Of a DNA stretch of 64,000 bases, positions 18,697 to 29,208 are shown piece after piece. Location of the stretch: contig NZ_CP113097.1 of assembly GCF_026625125.1 (NCBI RefSeq), positions 2,108,001-2,172,000 of the forward strand, in the 5' to 3' direction. How positions within the stretch are numbered: position 1 is the stretch's first letter; each line of letters opens with the position of its first letter. The stretch comes from Pseudomonas putida (GTDB lineage: Bacteria > Pseudomonadota > Gammaproteobacteria > Pseudomonadales > Pseudomonadaceae). A model generated the notes under the pieces. The model worked only from the letters and a program-made list of their open reading frames with translations. It searched no databases and was not told the DNA's origin. The position numbers and the translations under genes were made by a program.

Positions 18697-20493
18697 ATGC
18701 CCGCCCACATCGAAGACTATGCGCTGCTCGGCAACTGCCGCAGCGCCGCCCTGGTCAGCCGTGACGGCTCCATCGACTGGCTGTGCCTGCCGCGCTTCGA
18801 TGCCCCCGCGGTGTTCGCCGCGCTGCTGGGCAACGAAGAGAACGGTCGCTGGCGCCTGGCGCCCAGCGATCCGGTCGAACGTACCAGCCGGGCATACCAG
18901 GAAGACACCCTGGTGCTGGAAACCACCTGGGTCACGGCCAATGGCCGCGCCCGCGTGCTCGAATTCATGCCGCTGGAGGACGTCAACTCGGTGGTACGCA
19001 TCGTCGAGGGCATTGCCGGCGAGATCAACTTTGAGATGGACCTGGTGCTGCGCTTCGACTACGGACGCAGCGTACCCTGGGTGGAAAAGCTCGACCCGTT
19101 GACCCTGAGCGCCGTCGCCGGCCCCGACCGGCTGATCCTGTGCAGCACGGTGCCCTCGCATGCCCGTGACCACCACACGGTCGCGCGCTTTCGGGTGAGC
19201 GCTGGCGAGCGTCAGGTGTTCAGCCTGCGCCATCAACCTTCGCACCTGCCGGTGCAACCTGACTGCGACCTCGAGCACGCCCTGGAACACACCGTCAGCC
19301 AGTGGCAGGCCTTTGCCGCCCGCTGCCCCGAGGTTGGCGCTTACAGCGCGAGCGTGCGCCGTTCACTGCTCACCCTCAAGGCCATGACTTACGCCCCTAC
19401 CGGCGGCATCGTCGCAGCCGTCACCACGTCGCTGCCTGAAAGCATTGGCCGTGAACGCAACTGGGACTATCGCTTCTGCTGGCTGCGCGACGCCACCATG
19501 ACGCTGCTGGCGTTCATGAACCTGGGCTACTTCGACGAAGCGCAGGCTTGGCGTGAGTGGTTGCTGCGTTCGGTGGCCGGCAACCCGGAGCAGATGCAGA
19601 TCATGTACGGCCTGGCGGGCGAGCGAGACCTGCAGGAATACACCTTGCCGTGGCTGGCCGGGTATGAGCACTCACAGCCGGTGCGGGTGGGCAACGCGGC
19701 CGCTCAGCAGCGGCAGTTGGATATCTACGGCGAGGTCGCCGACGCCATGGCCCAGGCGATCCAGGGTGGTTTGCCCCGGCACCCACGCAGTGCAGCGATT
19801 TCCCGCCTGATCATGCCTTACCTGGAGCGCATCTGGCGTGAGCCGGACGAAGGCATCTGGGAGGTGCGTGGTGGCAGGCAGCACTTCGTGCATTCCAAGG
19901 TCATGGCCTGGGTCGCGTTCGACCGCGCCGCGGGGCTGGCTGAGACCACCGAGGAGGGCAGTGAGCGCGGGCAGTATTACCGCCAGGTGGCCGATGACAT
20001 CCGCCGTGAGGTGTGTGAGCAGGGGCTCGATGCCAAAGGCCAGTATTTCGTCCAGGCCTATGGCTCCAGCGAGATGGACGCCAGCCTGCTGCAGATCGCC
20101 CTGACCGGGTTCCTGCCGGCGCAGGATGAGCGCTTTCTGCGCACGCTCGAACAGATCGAGCAGCGCCTGCTGAAAAACGGTTTGCTGATGCGCTATGACA
20201 GTGACCGCAGCAGTGACGGCCTGACGCCGGGGGAAGGGACATTCCTGGTCTGTTCATTCTGGTTGGCCGATGTGTACGTGCTGCTGGGGCGCCAGAGCGA
20301 GGCGCAGGCGCTGTACGAGAAGCTGACCGGGCTGTGCAATGACGTGGGCTTGCTGGCTGAGCAGTACGACCCGGCAGGCGAGCGCATGCTGGGCAATTTC
20401 CCCCAGGCGTTCAGCCATATCGGCATCATCAACACGGCGTTGAACCTGTATCGGGCGCAGTGCCCGGCAAGGGATCGGGCCCGGTGCGGTTGA
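18697..20493 (+). CDS. Glycoside hydrolase family 15 protein (glucoamylase/trehalase type)
   Basis: The 598-residue protein has the GH15 two-domain layout. An N-terminal beta-sandwich begins IEDYALLGNCRSAALVSRDG with SIDWLCLPRFDAPAVFAALL, typical of bacterial GH15 proteins. An (alpha/alpha)6 barrel follows, with ERNWDYRFCWLRDATMTLLA near residue 250 and EGIWEVRGGRQHFVHSKVMAW near 385, carrying a catalytic Glu. A late GEGTFLVCSFWLADVYVLLG segment carries the second Glu. Some members hydrolyse trehalose, others maltodextrins, and the sequence does not tell which. GAGGAG precedes the ATG. It lies 45 bp after zwf, probably in the same operon, so it may feed glucose to that pathway. There is no signal peptide, so it is cytoplasmic. 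Confidence 0.88.
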   Translation: MPAHIEDYALLGNCRSAALVSRDGSIDWLCLPRFDAPAVFAALLGNEENGRWRLAPSDPVERTSRAYQEDTLVLETTWVTANGRARVLEFMPLEDVNSVVRIVEGIAGEINFEMDLVLRFDYGRSVPWVEKLDPLTLSAVAGPDRLILCSTVPSHARDHHTVARFRVSAGERQVFSLRHQPSHLPVQPDCDLEHALEHTVSQWQAFAARCPEVGAYSASVRRSLLTLKAMTYAPTGGIVAAVTTSLPESIGRERNWDYRFCWLRDATMTLLAFMNLGYFDEAQAWREWLLRSVAGNPEQMQIMYGLAGERDLQEYTLPWLAGYEHSQPVRVGNAAAQQRQLDIYGEVADAMAQAIQGGLPRHPRSAAISRLIMPYLERIWREPDEGIWEVRGGRQHFVHSKVMAWVAFDRAAGLAETTEEGSERGQYYRQVADDIRREVCEQGLDAKGQYFVQAYGSSEMDASLLQIALTGFLPAQDERFLRTLEQIEQRLLKNGLLMRYDSDRSSDGLTPGEGTFLVCSFWLADVYVLLGRQSEAQALYEKLTGLCNDVGLLAEQYDPAGERMLGNFPQAFSHIGIINTALNLYRAQCPARDRARCG

Positions 20494-20581
20494 CGGCATG
20501 CTGCGGGTCTGGGCAAGTTGCTCGTATTCGGCGAAATGACCGGAGTAGACTAGGGCCTAGAGCAAACGACAAGGAATACAG

Positions 20582-20629
20582 ATGAGCGTTCGTCGCCATG
20601 AGCTGGCACTGAGGGCATCGCGATTCTGA
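20582..20629 (+). CDS. 15-residue upstream ORF overlapping the TetR regulator start
   Basis: AAGGA at 20571-20575 sits six bases before an ATG at 20582, which opens a 15-codon frame (MSVRRHELALRASRF) ending in TGA at 20627-20629. The A of that stop is the first base of the regulator's ATG (TGATG overlap). The regulator itself has no visible ribosome binding site. The arrangement therefore suggests that translation of the short peptide drives or limits translation of the regulator. Four of the fifteen residues are Arg. It is too short for family recognition, and expression is an inference. Confidence 0.5.
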   Translation: MSVRRHELALRASRF

Positions 20630-21249
20630 TGGCCAACCACAAGATCGAAATTCGTCGTCGCAACATCGATAAAATCCTCGTGGCCGCAGAAAAGGTGTTC
20701 GCCGAGAAAGGCTACGGCGCAACGTCCATGGGTGATATCGCCGAACAGGCCGAGCTGCCGCGCTCCAACCTGCATTACTACTTCAGCACCAAGGACGAAC
20801 TGTTCCGCGCAGTGCTGCAGGACCTGCTGGATGTGTGGAAGCAGGACGCACTGTGTTTCGAAAACTTCGACGACCCACGGGTGGTGTTGACCAGCTACAT
20901 TCGCGCCAAGATGGGCCATTCTCGCTCACGGCCGCTGGGTTCGAAGATCTGGGCCGAAGAGATGCTGCATGGCGCGCCGCTGCTGGGGGTGAGCCTGGAT
21001 GACAGCCTGGTGCCGTGGGCCAAGCTGAAGGTCGACAAGATTCGCCGCTGGGTGGAGGAGGGGCGCATCCTGCCGGTGGAGCCTTCGGCGCTGCTGTACA
21101 TGATCTGGGCGTCGACCCAGCACTACGCCGACTTCGGTTACCAGGTGGCGGTACTCAATGGCGGTGAACCGTTGTCGGACCTGGCGTTCGAGAGTGCGAT
21201 CCAGACGGTGACGGGTGTGATCCTGCGGGGTATCGGGCTGGAGCCTTGA
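20629..21249 (+). CDS. TetR-family regulator, RutR-like (pyrimidine catabolism)
   Basis: This 206-residue repressor has an N-terminal TetR helix-turn-helix (RRNIDKILVAAEKVFAEKGY, then MGDIAEQAELPRSNLHYYF, about residues 10-55). Its C-terminal region resembles the RutR/YcdC domain, with a GSKIWAEEMLHGAPLL segment. RutR-type proteins sense uracil or thymine and control pyrimidine breakdown. It lies next to preA-preT-dihydropyrimidinase, convergent with them, which supports that role. The ATG is not preceded by a Shine-Dalgarno sequence and overlaps the stop of a 15-codon ORF. The ligand and the operator are inferred. Confidence 0.85.
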   Translation: MANHKIEIRRRNIDKILVAAEKVFAEKGYGATSMGDIAEQAELPRSNLHYYFSTKDELFRAVLQDLLDVWKQDALCFENFDDPRVVLTSYIRAKMGHSRSRPLGSKIWAEEMLHGAPLLGVSLDDSLVPWAKLKVDKIRRWVEEGRILPVEPSALLYMIWASTQHYADFGYQVAVLNGGEPLSDLAFESAIQTVTGVILRGIGLEP

Positions 21250-21358
21250 TGGCGGCGGCCGTTGAGTTTCGGCCGCGCCCACGGTGCATCGCGGTTCATT
21301 GCAGGGGCGGCCTTGCGTCGCGAAAGGCTAGCAAGGCGGCCCCAGCAATTTTCACGCG

Positions 21359-22633
21359 TCAGCTCGCTTCACGGTAGGGGTTGCGCGGGTCCTGGGTCCA
21401 GTTCAGGTACGGCTTGCCGGTGTCCTGCGCGACCATATCGATACAGTTTTCCACCGGGCAGGTGATCTGGCACAGGTTGCAGCCCACGCATTCGTCTTCG
21501 ATCACGCTGTAGGCGTGGGTCCCGTCAGCTTTGAGCGTACTGGCGATGGCCTGGTGCGAGGTGTCCTCGCAGGCGATATGGCAGCGCCCGCAGCCGATGC
21601 AGGCATCCTGGTCGATGTGCGCCACCGATTTGTAGTTGATGTCCAGGTACTTCCAGTCGGTGGTGTGCGCCACGGCCTGGCCGCGGAAAGCTTCCAGGCT
21701 CTGGTGCCCGTGCTGGTCCATCCAGCGTGCCAAACCGTCCTTCATGTCTTCGACGATACGAAAGCCGTGCAGCATCGCCGCCGTGCACACCTGCACCGCG
21801 CCGCTGCCCAGTGCAATGAACTCGGCCGCATCCCGCCAGTTGCCGATACCGCCGATGCCACAGATCGGTAGCCCGCGGGTTTGCGGGTCGCGGGCGATCT
21901 CGGCGACCATGTTCAGGGCGATGGGTTTGACCGCCGAGCCGCAGTAGCCACCGTGGGTGCTCTGGTCCCCAACGATCGGGTGGGCGACCATGCGGTCCAG
22001 GTCGACGCTGGTGATGGAGTTGATGGTGTTGATCAGTGACACCGCATCGGCGCCACCGCGATGCGCTGCCCGCGCCGACTGGCGGATATCGGTGATGTTG
22101 GGCGTGAGCTTGACGATCACCGGCAATGTGCAATGCGTCTTGCACCAGCGGGTGACCATCTCCACATACTCCGGCACCTGGCCGACCGCCGCGCCCATGC
22201 CGCGTTCGGGCATGCCATGCGGGCAGCCGAAGTTCAGTTCGATACCGTCGGCACCGGTGGCTTCCACCAGCGGCAGGATGAACTTCCAGGATTCTTCGAC
22301 GCACGGCACCATCAGCGAGACGATCAGCGCCCGGTCGGGCCAGTCCTTCTTGACCTGGGTGATTTCGCGCAGGTTGATTTCCAGGGAACGGTCGGTGATC
22401 AGCTCGATGTTGTTGATGCCCTGCACCAGTCGGTTGGCACCGTAATGCGCCGAGTAGCGCGACGACACGTTGACCGCTGCCGGGTCCTCGCCCAGGGTCT
22501 TCCAGACCACGCCACCCCAGCCGGCCTCGAAGGCGCGAACCACGTTGTAGGCTTTGTCGGTCGGCGGCGCGGAGGCCAGCCAGAAGGGGTTGGGCGCCTT
22601 GATGCCGGCGAATGCGATAGACAAGTCGGCCAT
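21359..22633 (-). CDS. preA: NAD-dependent dihydropyrimidine dehydrogenase subunit PreA
   Basis: PreA with PreT reduces uracil and thymine to their 5,6-dihydro forms, the first step of reductive pyrimidine catabolism. The 424-residue protein has a dihydroorotate-dehydrogenase-like FMN barrel (ADLSIAFAGIKAPNPFWLAS at the start, ELNFGCPHGMPERGMGAAVG, and GIGGIGNWRDAAEFIALGSG for flavin phosphate binding). It ends with a two-cluster ferredoxin domain: CIGCGRCHIACEDTSHQAI, then CVGCNLCQITCPVENCI. The ATG abuts the preT stop codon and is preceded by GGAGG. It is the distal gene of the preT-preA pair. Confidence 0.95.
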   Translation of the reverse strand: MADLSIAFAGIKAPNPFWLASAPPTDKAYNVVRAFEAGWGGVVWKTLGEDPAAVNVSSRYSAHYGANRLVQGINNIELITDRSLEINLREITQVKKDWPDRALIVSLMVPCVEESWKFILPLVEATGADGIELNFGCPHGMPERGMGAAVGQVPEYVEMVTRWCKTHCTLPVIVKLTPNITDIRQSARAAHRGGADAVSLINTINSITSVDLDRMVAHPIVGDQSTHGGYCGSAVKPIALNMVAEIARDPQTRGLPICGIGGIGNWRDAAEFIALGSGAVQVCTAAMLHGFRIVEDMKDGLARWMDQHGHQSLEAFRGQAVAHTTDWKYLDINYKSVAHIDQDACIGCGRCHIACEDTSHQAIASTLKADGTHAYSVIEDECVGCNLCQITCPVENCIDMVAQDTGKPYLNWTQDPRNPYREAS

Positions 22634-24001
22634 TTATGCAGCCTCCACATTGAGCATGAGTTGGGCATGGATGGCTTCGGCGGCCAGCTTGCCGTGTTGC
22701 ACGGCCTGGACGGTGAGGTCCTGGCCCAGAGCGGTGCAGTCGCCACCGGCGTAGACGCCCGGCAGGCTGGTGCGCATACCCTCGTCGACGCGAATGCGCT
22801 CGCCGTCGCGGGCCAGCTGCGCGGCCAGCGGGTCGTTGAGGCTGTGTTCGTCGAAACCTTGGCCGATGGCTTTGAAGATGGCGTCGGCGGCCAGCTCGAA
22901 GGTTTCACCGGTGTCGCGCAGGCGGCCCTTGGCCAGTTCGGTGCGGGCGAAGCGCATGCCCCGCACGCGCTTATCGTCGTCCAGCAGTACGGCGTCGGGG
23001 CGGGCCCAGGTGTGCAGGCGCACCTGATTGGCCTTGGCGATGTCCTGCTCGTGGCCGGTGGCGCCCATGTCGGCGTAACCGCGCCGGTAGACCAGGTTGA
23101 CGTCGCGAGCACCCAGGCGGCTCATTTGCACGGCCATGTCAATGGCGGTGTTGCCTGCGCCGATCACCAGGCAACGCTCTGCCAAGGGCAGTTGCGAAAG
23201 ATCATCCGCCTGGCGCAGCTCACGGATGTAGTCGGTGGCCGCGAGCATGCCGGGCGCCTCTTCACCAGGCAGGCCGAGCTGGCGTACGGCGGCCAGACCA
23301 AGCCCAAGGAATACTGCATCGTATTGCTCACGCAGCTCTGCCAGGCTCAGGTTGCCGCCCAGGCGTTGGCCGTGGCGCATTTCGATGCCGCCGATGCCGA
23401 GCAGGAATTCCACTTCGCGCTGGGCATAATCGTCCACCAGCTTGTAGCGGGCGATGCCGTACTCGTTCAGGCCGCCCGCCTTGTCGCTGGCCTCGAACAC
23501 CACCACCTCATGGCCATGCATGGCCAGGCGATGTGCACACGACAGCCCGGCGGGGCCTGCACCGACCACAGCGATGCGCTTGCCGGTGGCTGGCGAACGT
23601 TTGAACGGGTGCTCGGTGAAGCCGGCGTTGTCCAAGGCATAACGCTGCAGCTGGCCGATCAGTACCGGTGCACATTCCTGGGCATTGTTGCGCACGCATG
23701 CCTGCTGGCAAAGAATCTCGGTGGGGCACACGCGGGCGCAGCTGCCGCCCAGGATGTTGGCCGACAGGATGCGCTCGGCGGCACCTTGCAGGTTCTCGTC
23801 GCTGATGCGGTGGATGAACGAGGGAATGTCGATTTCGCTCGGGCATGCGTTGACACAGGGCGCGTCGTAGCAATACAGGCAGCGGGCGCTTTCCACTGCG
23901 GCCTGGCGGGCGGTGAGGGGCGGCGCGAGGTCGCTGAATTGCTCGGCCAGTTGGTCGGCACCGGCGCGGGGGCGCGGCAAGTGGTTCAGGGCGTCGATCA
24001 C
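22634..24001 (-). CDS. preT: NAD-dependent dihydropyrimidine dehydrogenase subunit PreT
   Basis: PreT is the FAD and Fe-S subunit that passes electrons from NADH to PreA. The 455-residue product begins at a GTG (24001) preceded by AGAGAGG at eight bases. Upstream in-frame codons back to 24406 read low-complexity sequence and overlap the next gene, so they are rejected. N-terminal cysteine motifs CLYCYDAPCVNACP and ARVCPTEILCQQACV bind Fe-S clusters. A GltD-like fold follows with VVGAGPAGLSCAHRLAMHGH (FAD) and VIGAGNTAIDMA (NADH), ending with VYAGGDCTALGQDLTVQAVQ. The 149-bp gap to the upstream dihydropyrimidinase gene contains a REP-like sequence. Confidence 0.94.
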   Translation of the reverse strand: MIDALNHLPRPRAGADQLAEQFSDLAPPLTARQAAVESARCLYCYDAPCVNACPSEIDIPSFIHRISDENLQGAAERILSANILGGSCARVCPTEILCQQACVRNNAQECAPVLIGQLQRYALDNAGFTEHPFKRSPATGKRIAVVGAGPAGLSCAHRLAMHGHEVVVFEASDKAGGLNEYGIARYKLVDDYAQREVEFLLGIGGIEMRHGQRLGGNLSLAELREQYDAVFLGLGLAAVRQLGLPGEEAPGMLAATDYIRELRQADDLSQLPLAERCLVIGAGNTAIDMAVQMSRLGARDVNLVYRRGYADMGATGHEQDIAKANQVRLHTWARPDAVLLDDDKRVRGMRFARTELAKGRLRDTGETFELAADAIFKAIGQGFDEHSLNDPLAAQLARDGERIRVDEGMRTSLPGVYAGGDCTALGQDLTVQAVQHGKLAAEAIHAQLMLNVEAA

Positions 24002-24051
24002 GGTTGTAGCCTCTCTTTTTTTATAGGGCTTGGGGTGGGGCGCCATGCGCC

Positions 24052-24082
24052 CCAATCGCCGGCAAGCCGGCTCCCACAGGTA
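24052..24082. repeat. Single REP-like element
   Basis: AATCGCCGGCAAGCCGGCTC with its following CCCACAGG is the same core as the REP copies at 5997-6081 and 35470-35780. It lies in the spacer between the dihydropyrimidinase and preT genes. Confidence 0.65.
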
Positions 24083-24150
24083 CGGTGAGGTACCTGGGAG
24101 CGTGGGGGGCTGGCTTGCTGGCCAGGGGCTGCGCAGCAGCCCCGACAGTT

Positions 24151-25695
<1,545 letters not shown>

Positions 25696-25784
25696 TTAGA
25701 TGCTGATTGTGGATTGTTCAAGAAAATATTTAATGGGTTTTTTACTTACATAAGTGACTGATTTTAAAGGATTAATTAAAAAGA

Positions 25785-25815
25785 TCACCAAAATGGTGAG
25801 GCCTTTCACCATTTT
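25785..25815. promoter_or_regulatory. Candidate operator pair built on TCACCA
   Basis: TCACCA-AAA-TGGTGA (25785-25799) is a perfect palindrome. Its right part AAAATGGTGA (25790-25799) is again mirrored exactly by TCACCATTTT (25806-25815) around GGCCTT. This gives nested inverted repeats about 400 bp before the transporter start and 195 bp before the dihydropyrimidinase start. Confidence 0.45.
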
Positions 25816-26206
25816 GACGCACTTGACAACAAGCCAAATTGGTCAAGATTTTCCATGCAAAATCAGCTGCTTGAAACCTGGCTGGGAGGCGCAGGGCGCG
25901 CCACTGAAAAACCAGGCTGCACCAGTTTGAAACCTGTTGCAGGGGCCAGGGCCGGTCCCAGGCGCTGAACGTGAAAGGCGATGACATGACCGCGCCGTCG
26001 CCTGACGTAGATCAATGCCTTGCAGATCAGTTGATTACCTGCGCTCGGCGGCGGCCGGCCGGGCTGGCGAAGGCCGGCCCGGCACGTATTTTGAGTACGG
26101 CCACAACCGCCAGGCCGGACCGCAGGAGCAGTACTGGTGGTGTATGTCCTCCGGCCATCGCGTTAGCCCGATGAGCAGACAATTAGAAAAATCTGGAGAA
26201 GGCCCC

Positions 26207-27709
26207 ATGCAACAGAGCAGATCGCAAGTGATCGAGCAGGATGGCCTGTTCGAGCTGTCCGCAGGCAGTGACGTGCTCGACAGCCCGCGCTACAACCACG
26301 ACATCGCGCCCACAAAGGTGCATCAGCGCACCTGGAACAAATGGCACATCACCGCACTGTGGGTGGGCATGTCCATCTGCGTGCCCACTTACACCCTGGG
26401 CGGCGTGCTCACGGCCTACTTTGGCCTCAGCGTGGGCGAGGCGTTGCTGGCGATCCTGCTGGCCAACCTCATCGTGCTGATCCCGCTCACCCTCAACGCC
26501 TTCCCCGGCACCCAGTACGGCATTCCCTTTCCTGTGTTGCTGCGTTCATCGTTCGGTATCTTCGGCTCCAACGTACCCTGCCTGATACGCGCGGTGGTTG
26601 CCTGTGGCTGGTTCGGCATCCAGACGATGTTCGGCGGCTTGGCCATTCACCTGTTCCTGGGCTCGATCTTCGATGACTGGAAAGCGTTGGGTGGCACCGG
26701 TGAAGTGATCGGCTTCATGGTGTTCTGGGCCCTCAACCTGTGGGTGGTGTTGCGCGGTGCAGAATCGATCAAATGGCTCGAAACCCTGTCCGCGCCATTG
26801 TTGGTGGCAGTCGGCTTTGGCCTGCTGTTCTGGGCGTTGCCGCACATGTCGATGGCCGAGCTGCTGGCCCAGCCGCCCAAGCGTCCGGAAGGGGCGAGCG
26901 TGGTGAGTTATTTCTGTGCCGGGCTTACCGCGATGGTCGGCTTCTGGGCCACGTTGTCGCTGAACATTCCGGATTTCAGCCGCTACGCCAAGAGCCAGAA
27001 AGACCAGATTCTCGGGCAGATCTTTGGCCTGCCGTTGACCATGTTCCTGTTCGCCTCCCTGGGCGTGGTGATGACCGCCGCCTCGGCCTCGCTGGTAGGT
27101 GAAACGGTCTCCGACCCGGTCAGCCTGATCGGCAAGATCCAGAGCCCGGGCTGGGTGGCACTGGCCATGGCGCTGATCGTGATCGCGACGCTGTCGACCA
27201 ACACCGCGGCCAACATCGTCTCACCGACCAACGACTTCCAGAACATTGCCCCGCGCCTGATCGGGCGCAGCCGCGCCGTGTGGCTGACAGGCTTCATCGG
27301 CCTGGCACTGATGAGCCACGAGTTGCTGAAAAAACTTGGCTGGATCGTTTCCGACATCAGCCTGGAGAGCGTCTATTCCAACTGGCTGCTGGGGTACTCC
27401 AGCCTGCTGGGGCCGATTGCCGGGATCATGGTGGTGGACTACTTCCTGATCCGTCGGCAGAAGTTGGATCTGGCCGGCCTGTACCGTGATGACATCTACC
27501 CGGCCTGGAACTGGGCAGGCTTCGCCGCCTTTGCATTGCCTGTGGCACTGACCGTGATGGCCATTGGTAACAGCAGTTTCAGCTGGTTCTACGACTATGG
27601 CTGGTTCACCGGGTCGCTGCTTGGCGGGGTGCTGTACTACGCCCTGGGCGGCCTGGCGGTGCGTGGGCCAGTGCAGCCTGTGATCAATGCAGACAACAAA
27701 AACGCCTGA
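26207..27709 (+). CDS. NCS1-family nucleobase:cation symporter (uracil/hydantoin type)
   Basis: This is an inner-membrane permease of 500 residues with about twelve hydrophobic segments, beginning with WHITALWVGMSICVPTYTLG after a hydrophilic N-terminus of about 45 residues. NCS1 features include PVLLRSSFGIFGSNVPCLIRA, FWATLSLNIPDFSRYAKSQ and NTAANIVSPTNDFQNIAPRLI. The start is set by TGGAGAAG before the ATG at 26207. In-frame ATG codons upstream (26171 and earlier) lack sites. It lies 13 bp before the amidohydrolase gene and opposite dihydropyrimidinase, so uptake of uracil, thymine, dihydropyrimidine or a related ring is likely. The exact substrate cannot be read from sequence. Confidence 0.92.
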   Translation: MQQSRSQVIEQDGLFELSAGSDVLDSPRYNHDIAPTKVHQRTWNKWHITALWVGMSICVPTYTLGGVLTAYFGLSVGEALLAILLANLIVLIPLTLNAFPGTQYGIPFPVLLRSSFGIFGSNVPCLIRAVVACGWFGIQTMFGGLAIHLFLGSIFDDWKALGGTGEVIGFMVFWALNLWVVLRGAESIKWLETLSAPLLVAVGFGLLFWALPHMSMAELLAQPPKRPEGASVVSYFCAGLTAMVGFWATLSLNIPDFSRYAKSQKDQILGQIFGLPLTMFLFASLGVVMTAASASLVGETVSDPVSLIGKIQSPGWVALAMALIVIATLSTNTAANIVSPTNDFQNIAPRLIGRSRAVWLTGFIGLALMSHELLKKLGWIVSDISLESVYSNWLLGYSSLLGPIAGIMVVDYFLIRRQKLDLAGLYRDDIYPAWNWAGFAAFALPVALTVMAIGNSSFSWFYDYGWFTGSLLGGVLYYALGGLAVRGPVQPVINADNKNA

Positions 27710-27722
27710 GGAGACCTAACCC

Positions 27723-29006
27723 ATGACCCCAGCCCAACAAGCCCTGCAATCGACTGAACACCATGTGAACAGTGAGCGCCTGTGGCAATCGCTGATGGAC
27801 CTCGCCCGCCTCGGTGCCACACCCAAGGGCGGTGTCTGCCGCCTGGCGCTGACCGACCTCGACCGCCAGGCCCGCGACCTGTTCGTCGAGTGGTGCGAGG
27901 CTGCCGGTTGCAGCGTCAGTGTCGATGCCGTCGGCAATATCTTTGCCCGTCGGCCAGGGCGCAATCCCAAGCTGCCACCGGTGATGACCGGCAGCCATAT
28001 CGATACTCAGCCCACCGGTGGCAAGTTCGATGGCTGCTTTGGGGTGATGGCGGGTCTTGAGGTGATCCGCACCCTCAATGACCTGGGCATCGAGACTGAA
28101 GCCCCGATGGAGGTGGTGGTCTGGACCAACGAGGAAGGCTCGCGCTTTGCGCCCTGCATGATGGGCTCGGGGGTGTTTGCCGGCAAATTCACCCTGGAGG
28201 AAACCTTGGCCAAGCGTGATGCCCAGGGCGTGAGCATGGGCGAGGCGTTGACCGCCATCGGCTACGCCGGCCCGCGTGCAGTGCTTGGCCACCCGGTCGG
28301 CGCGTATTTCGAAGCCCATATCGAGCAGGGGCCGATCCTTGAGGACCAGGCCAAGACCATCGGTGTGGTGCTTGGCGCCCTGGGGCAGAAGTGGTTCGAC
28401 CTGACCTTGCGTGGCGTTGAAGCCCACGCCGGCCCTACGCCGATGCACCTGCGCAAGGATGCACTGGTCGGCGCTGCGGCGGTGGTAGAAGCGGTCAACC
28501 GGGCCGCGCTGGGCCATCAGCCGCATGCCTGTGGCACGGTCGGTTGCCTGCAGGCCTACCCCGGTTCTCGCAACGTGATCCCGGGCGAAGTGCGCATGAC
28601 CCTGGACTTTCGTCACCTCGAAGCCCAGCGGCTGGACTCGATGATCGCTGACGTGCGCGCTGTGATTGAGACCACCTGTGCCAAGCATGGGCTGAGCCAT
28701 GAATTGACCCCCACGGCCGACTTTCCGGCCCTGTACTTCGACCGCAGTTGCGTCGATGCCGTGCGTGATTCGGCGCGGACACTGGGCTTGCCGCACATGG
28801 ACATCGTCAGTGGGGCGGGGCATGACGCGATCTTCCTGGCCGAGTTGGGGCCGGCGGGGATGATCTTCGTGCCGTGTGAGAACGGCATCAGCCATAACGA
28901 AATCGAGAATGCCACCCCGCAAGACCTGGCAGCGGGCTGCGCGGTATTGCTGCGGGCCATGCTGGCGGCGTCGGAGGCGATCGCCAGCGGGCGGCTGGCG
29001 GCGTGA
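27723..29006 (+). CDS. N-carbamoyl-beta-alanine amidohydrolase (M20-type Zn hydrolase)
   Basis: It hydrolyses N-carbamoyl-beta-alanine to beta-alanine, CO2 and ammonia, the last step of reductive pyrimidine degradation. Related enzymes act on N-carbamoyl-L-amino acids or ureidoglycolate. The 427-residue protein has M20 metal-binding motifs MTGSHIDTQPTGGKFDG and VWTNEEGSRFAPCMMGSG, a dimerisation domain with VEAHAGPTPMHLRKDAL, and a C-terminal SGAGHDAIFLAELGPAGMIFVPC with the last ligands. AGGAGACC precedes the ATG. It is cotranscribed with the NCS1 transporter. Specificity for the beta-carbamoyl substrate is inferred from the PreAT and dihydropyrimidinase neighbours. Confidence 0.92.
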   Translation: MTPAQQALQSTEHHVNSERLWQSLMDLARLGATPKGGVCRLALTDLDRQARDLFVEWCEAAGCSVSVDAVGNIFARRPGRNPKLPPVMTGSHIDTQPTGGKFDGCFGVMAGLEVIRTLNDLGIETEAPMEVVVWTNEEGSRFAPCMMGSGVFAGKFTLEETLAKRDAQGVSMGEALTAIGYAGPRAVLGHPVGAYFEAHIEQGPILEDQAKTIGVVLGALGQKWFDLTLRGVEAHAGPTPMHLRKDALVGAAAVVEAVNRAALGHQPHACGTVGCLQAYPGSRNVIPGEVRMTLDFRHLEAQRLDSMIADVRAVIETTCAKHGLSHELTPTADFPALYFDRSCVDAVRDSARTLGLPHMDIVSGAGHDAIFLAELGPAGMIFVPCENGISHNEIENATPQDLAAGCAVLLRAMLAASEAIASGRLAA

Positions 29007-29208
29007 TGCCTTGACGGGCCGCCTCGCCGGCTAGCCGGCCGCTGGAGGGTCACTCCGCGGCCATCAGGCCAACGCCTCTCGGCTGCTGCTGGCAACCTTG
29101 GTGTGGCGCAGCGTCGGCGAAAGCGAACATTACATTTTCGTTAAGGAAAAAAAACGCTTTCACTCGCTGGAATTGTTGGTTAGTGAAGCGTGCTGCCGGT
29201 GTGATTTG

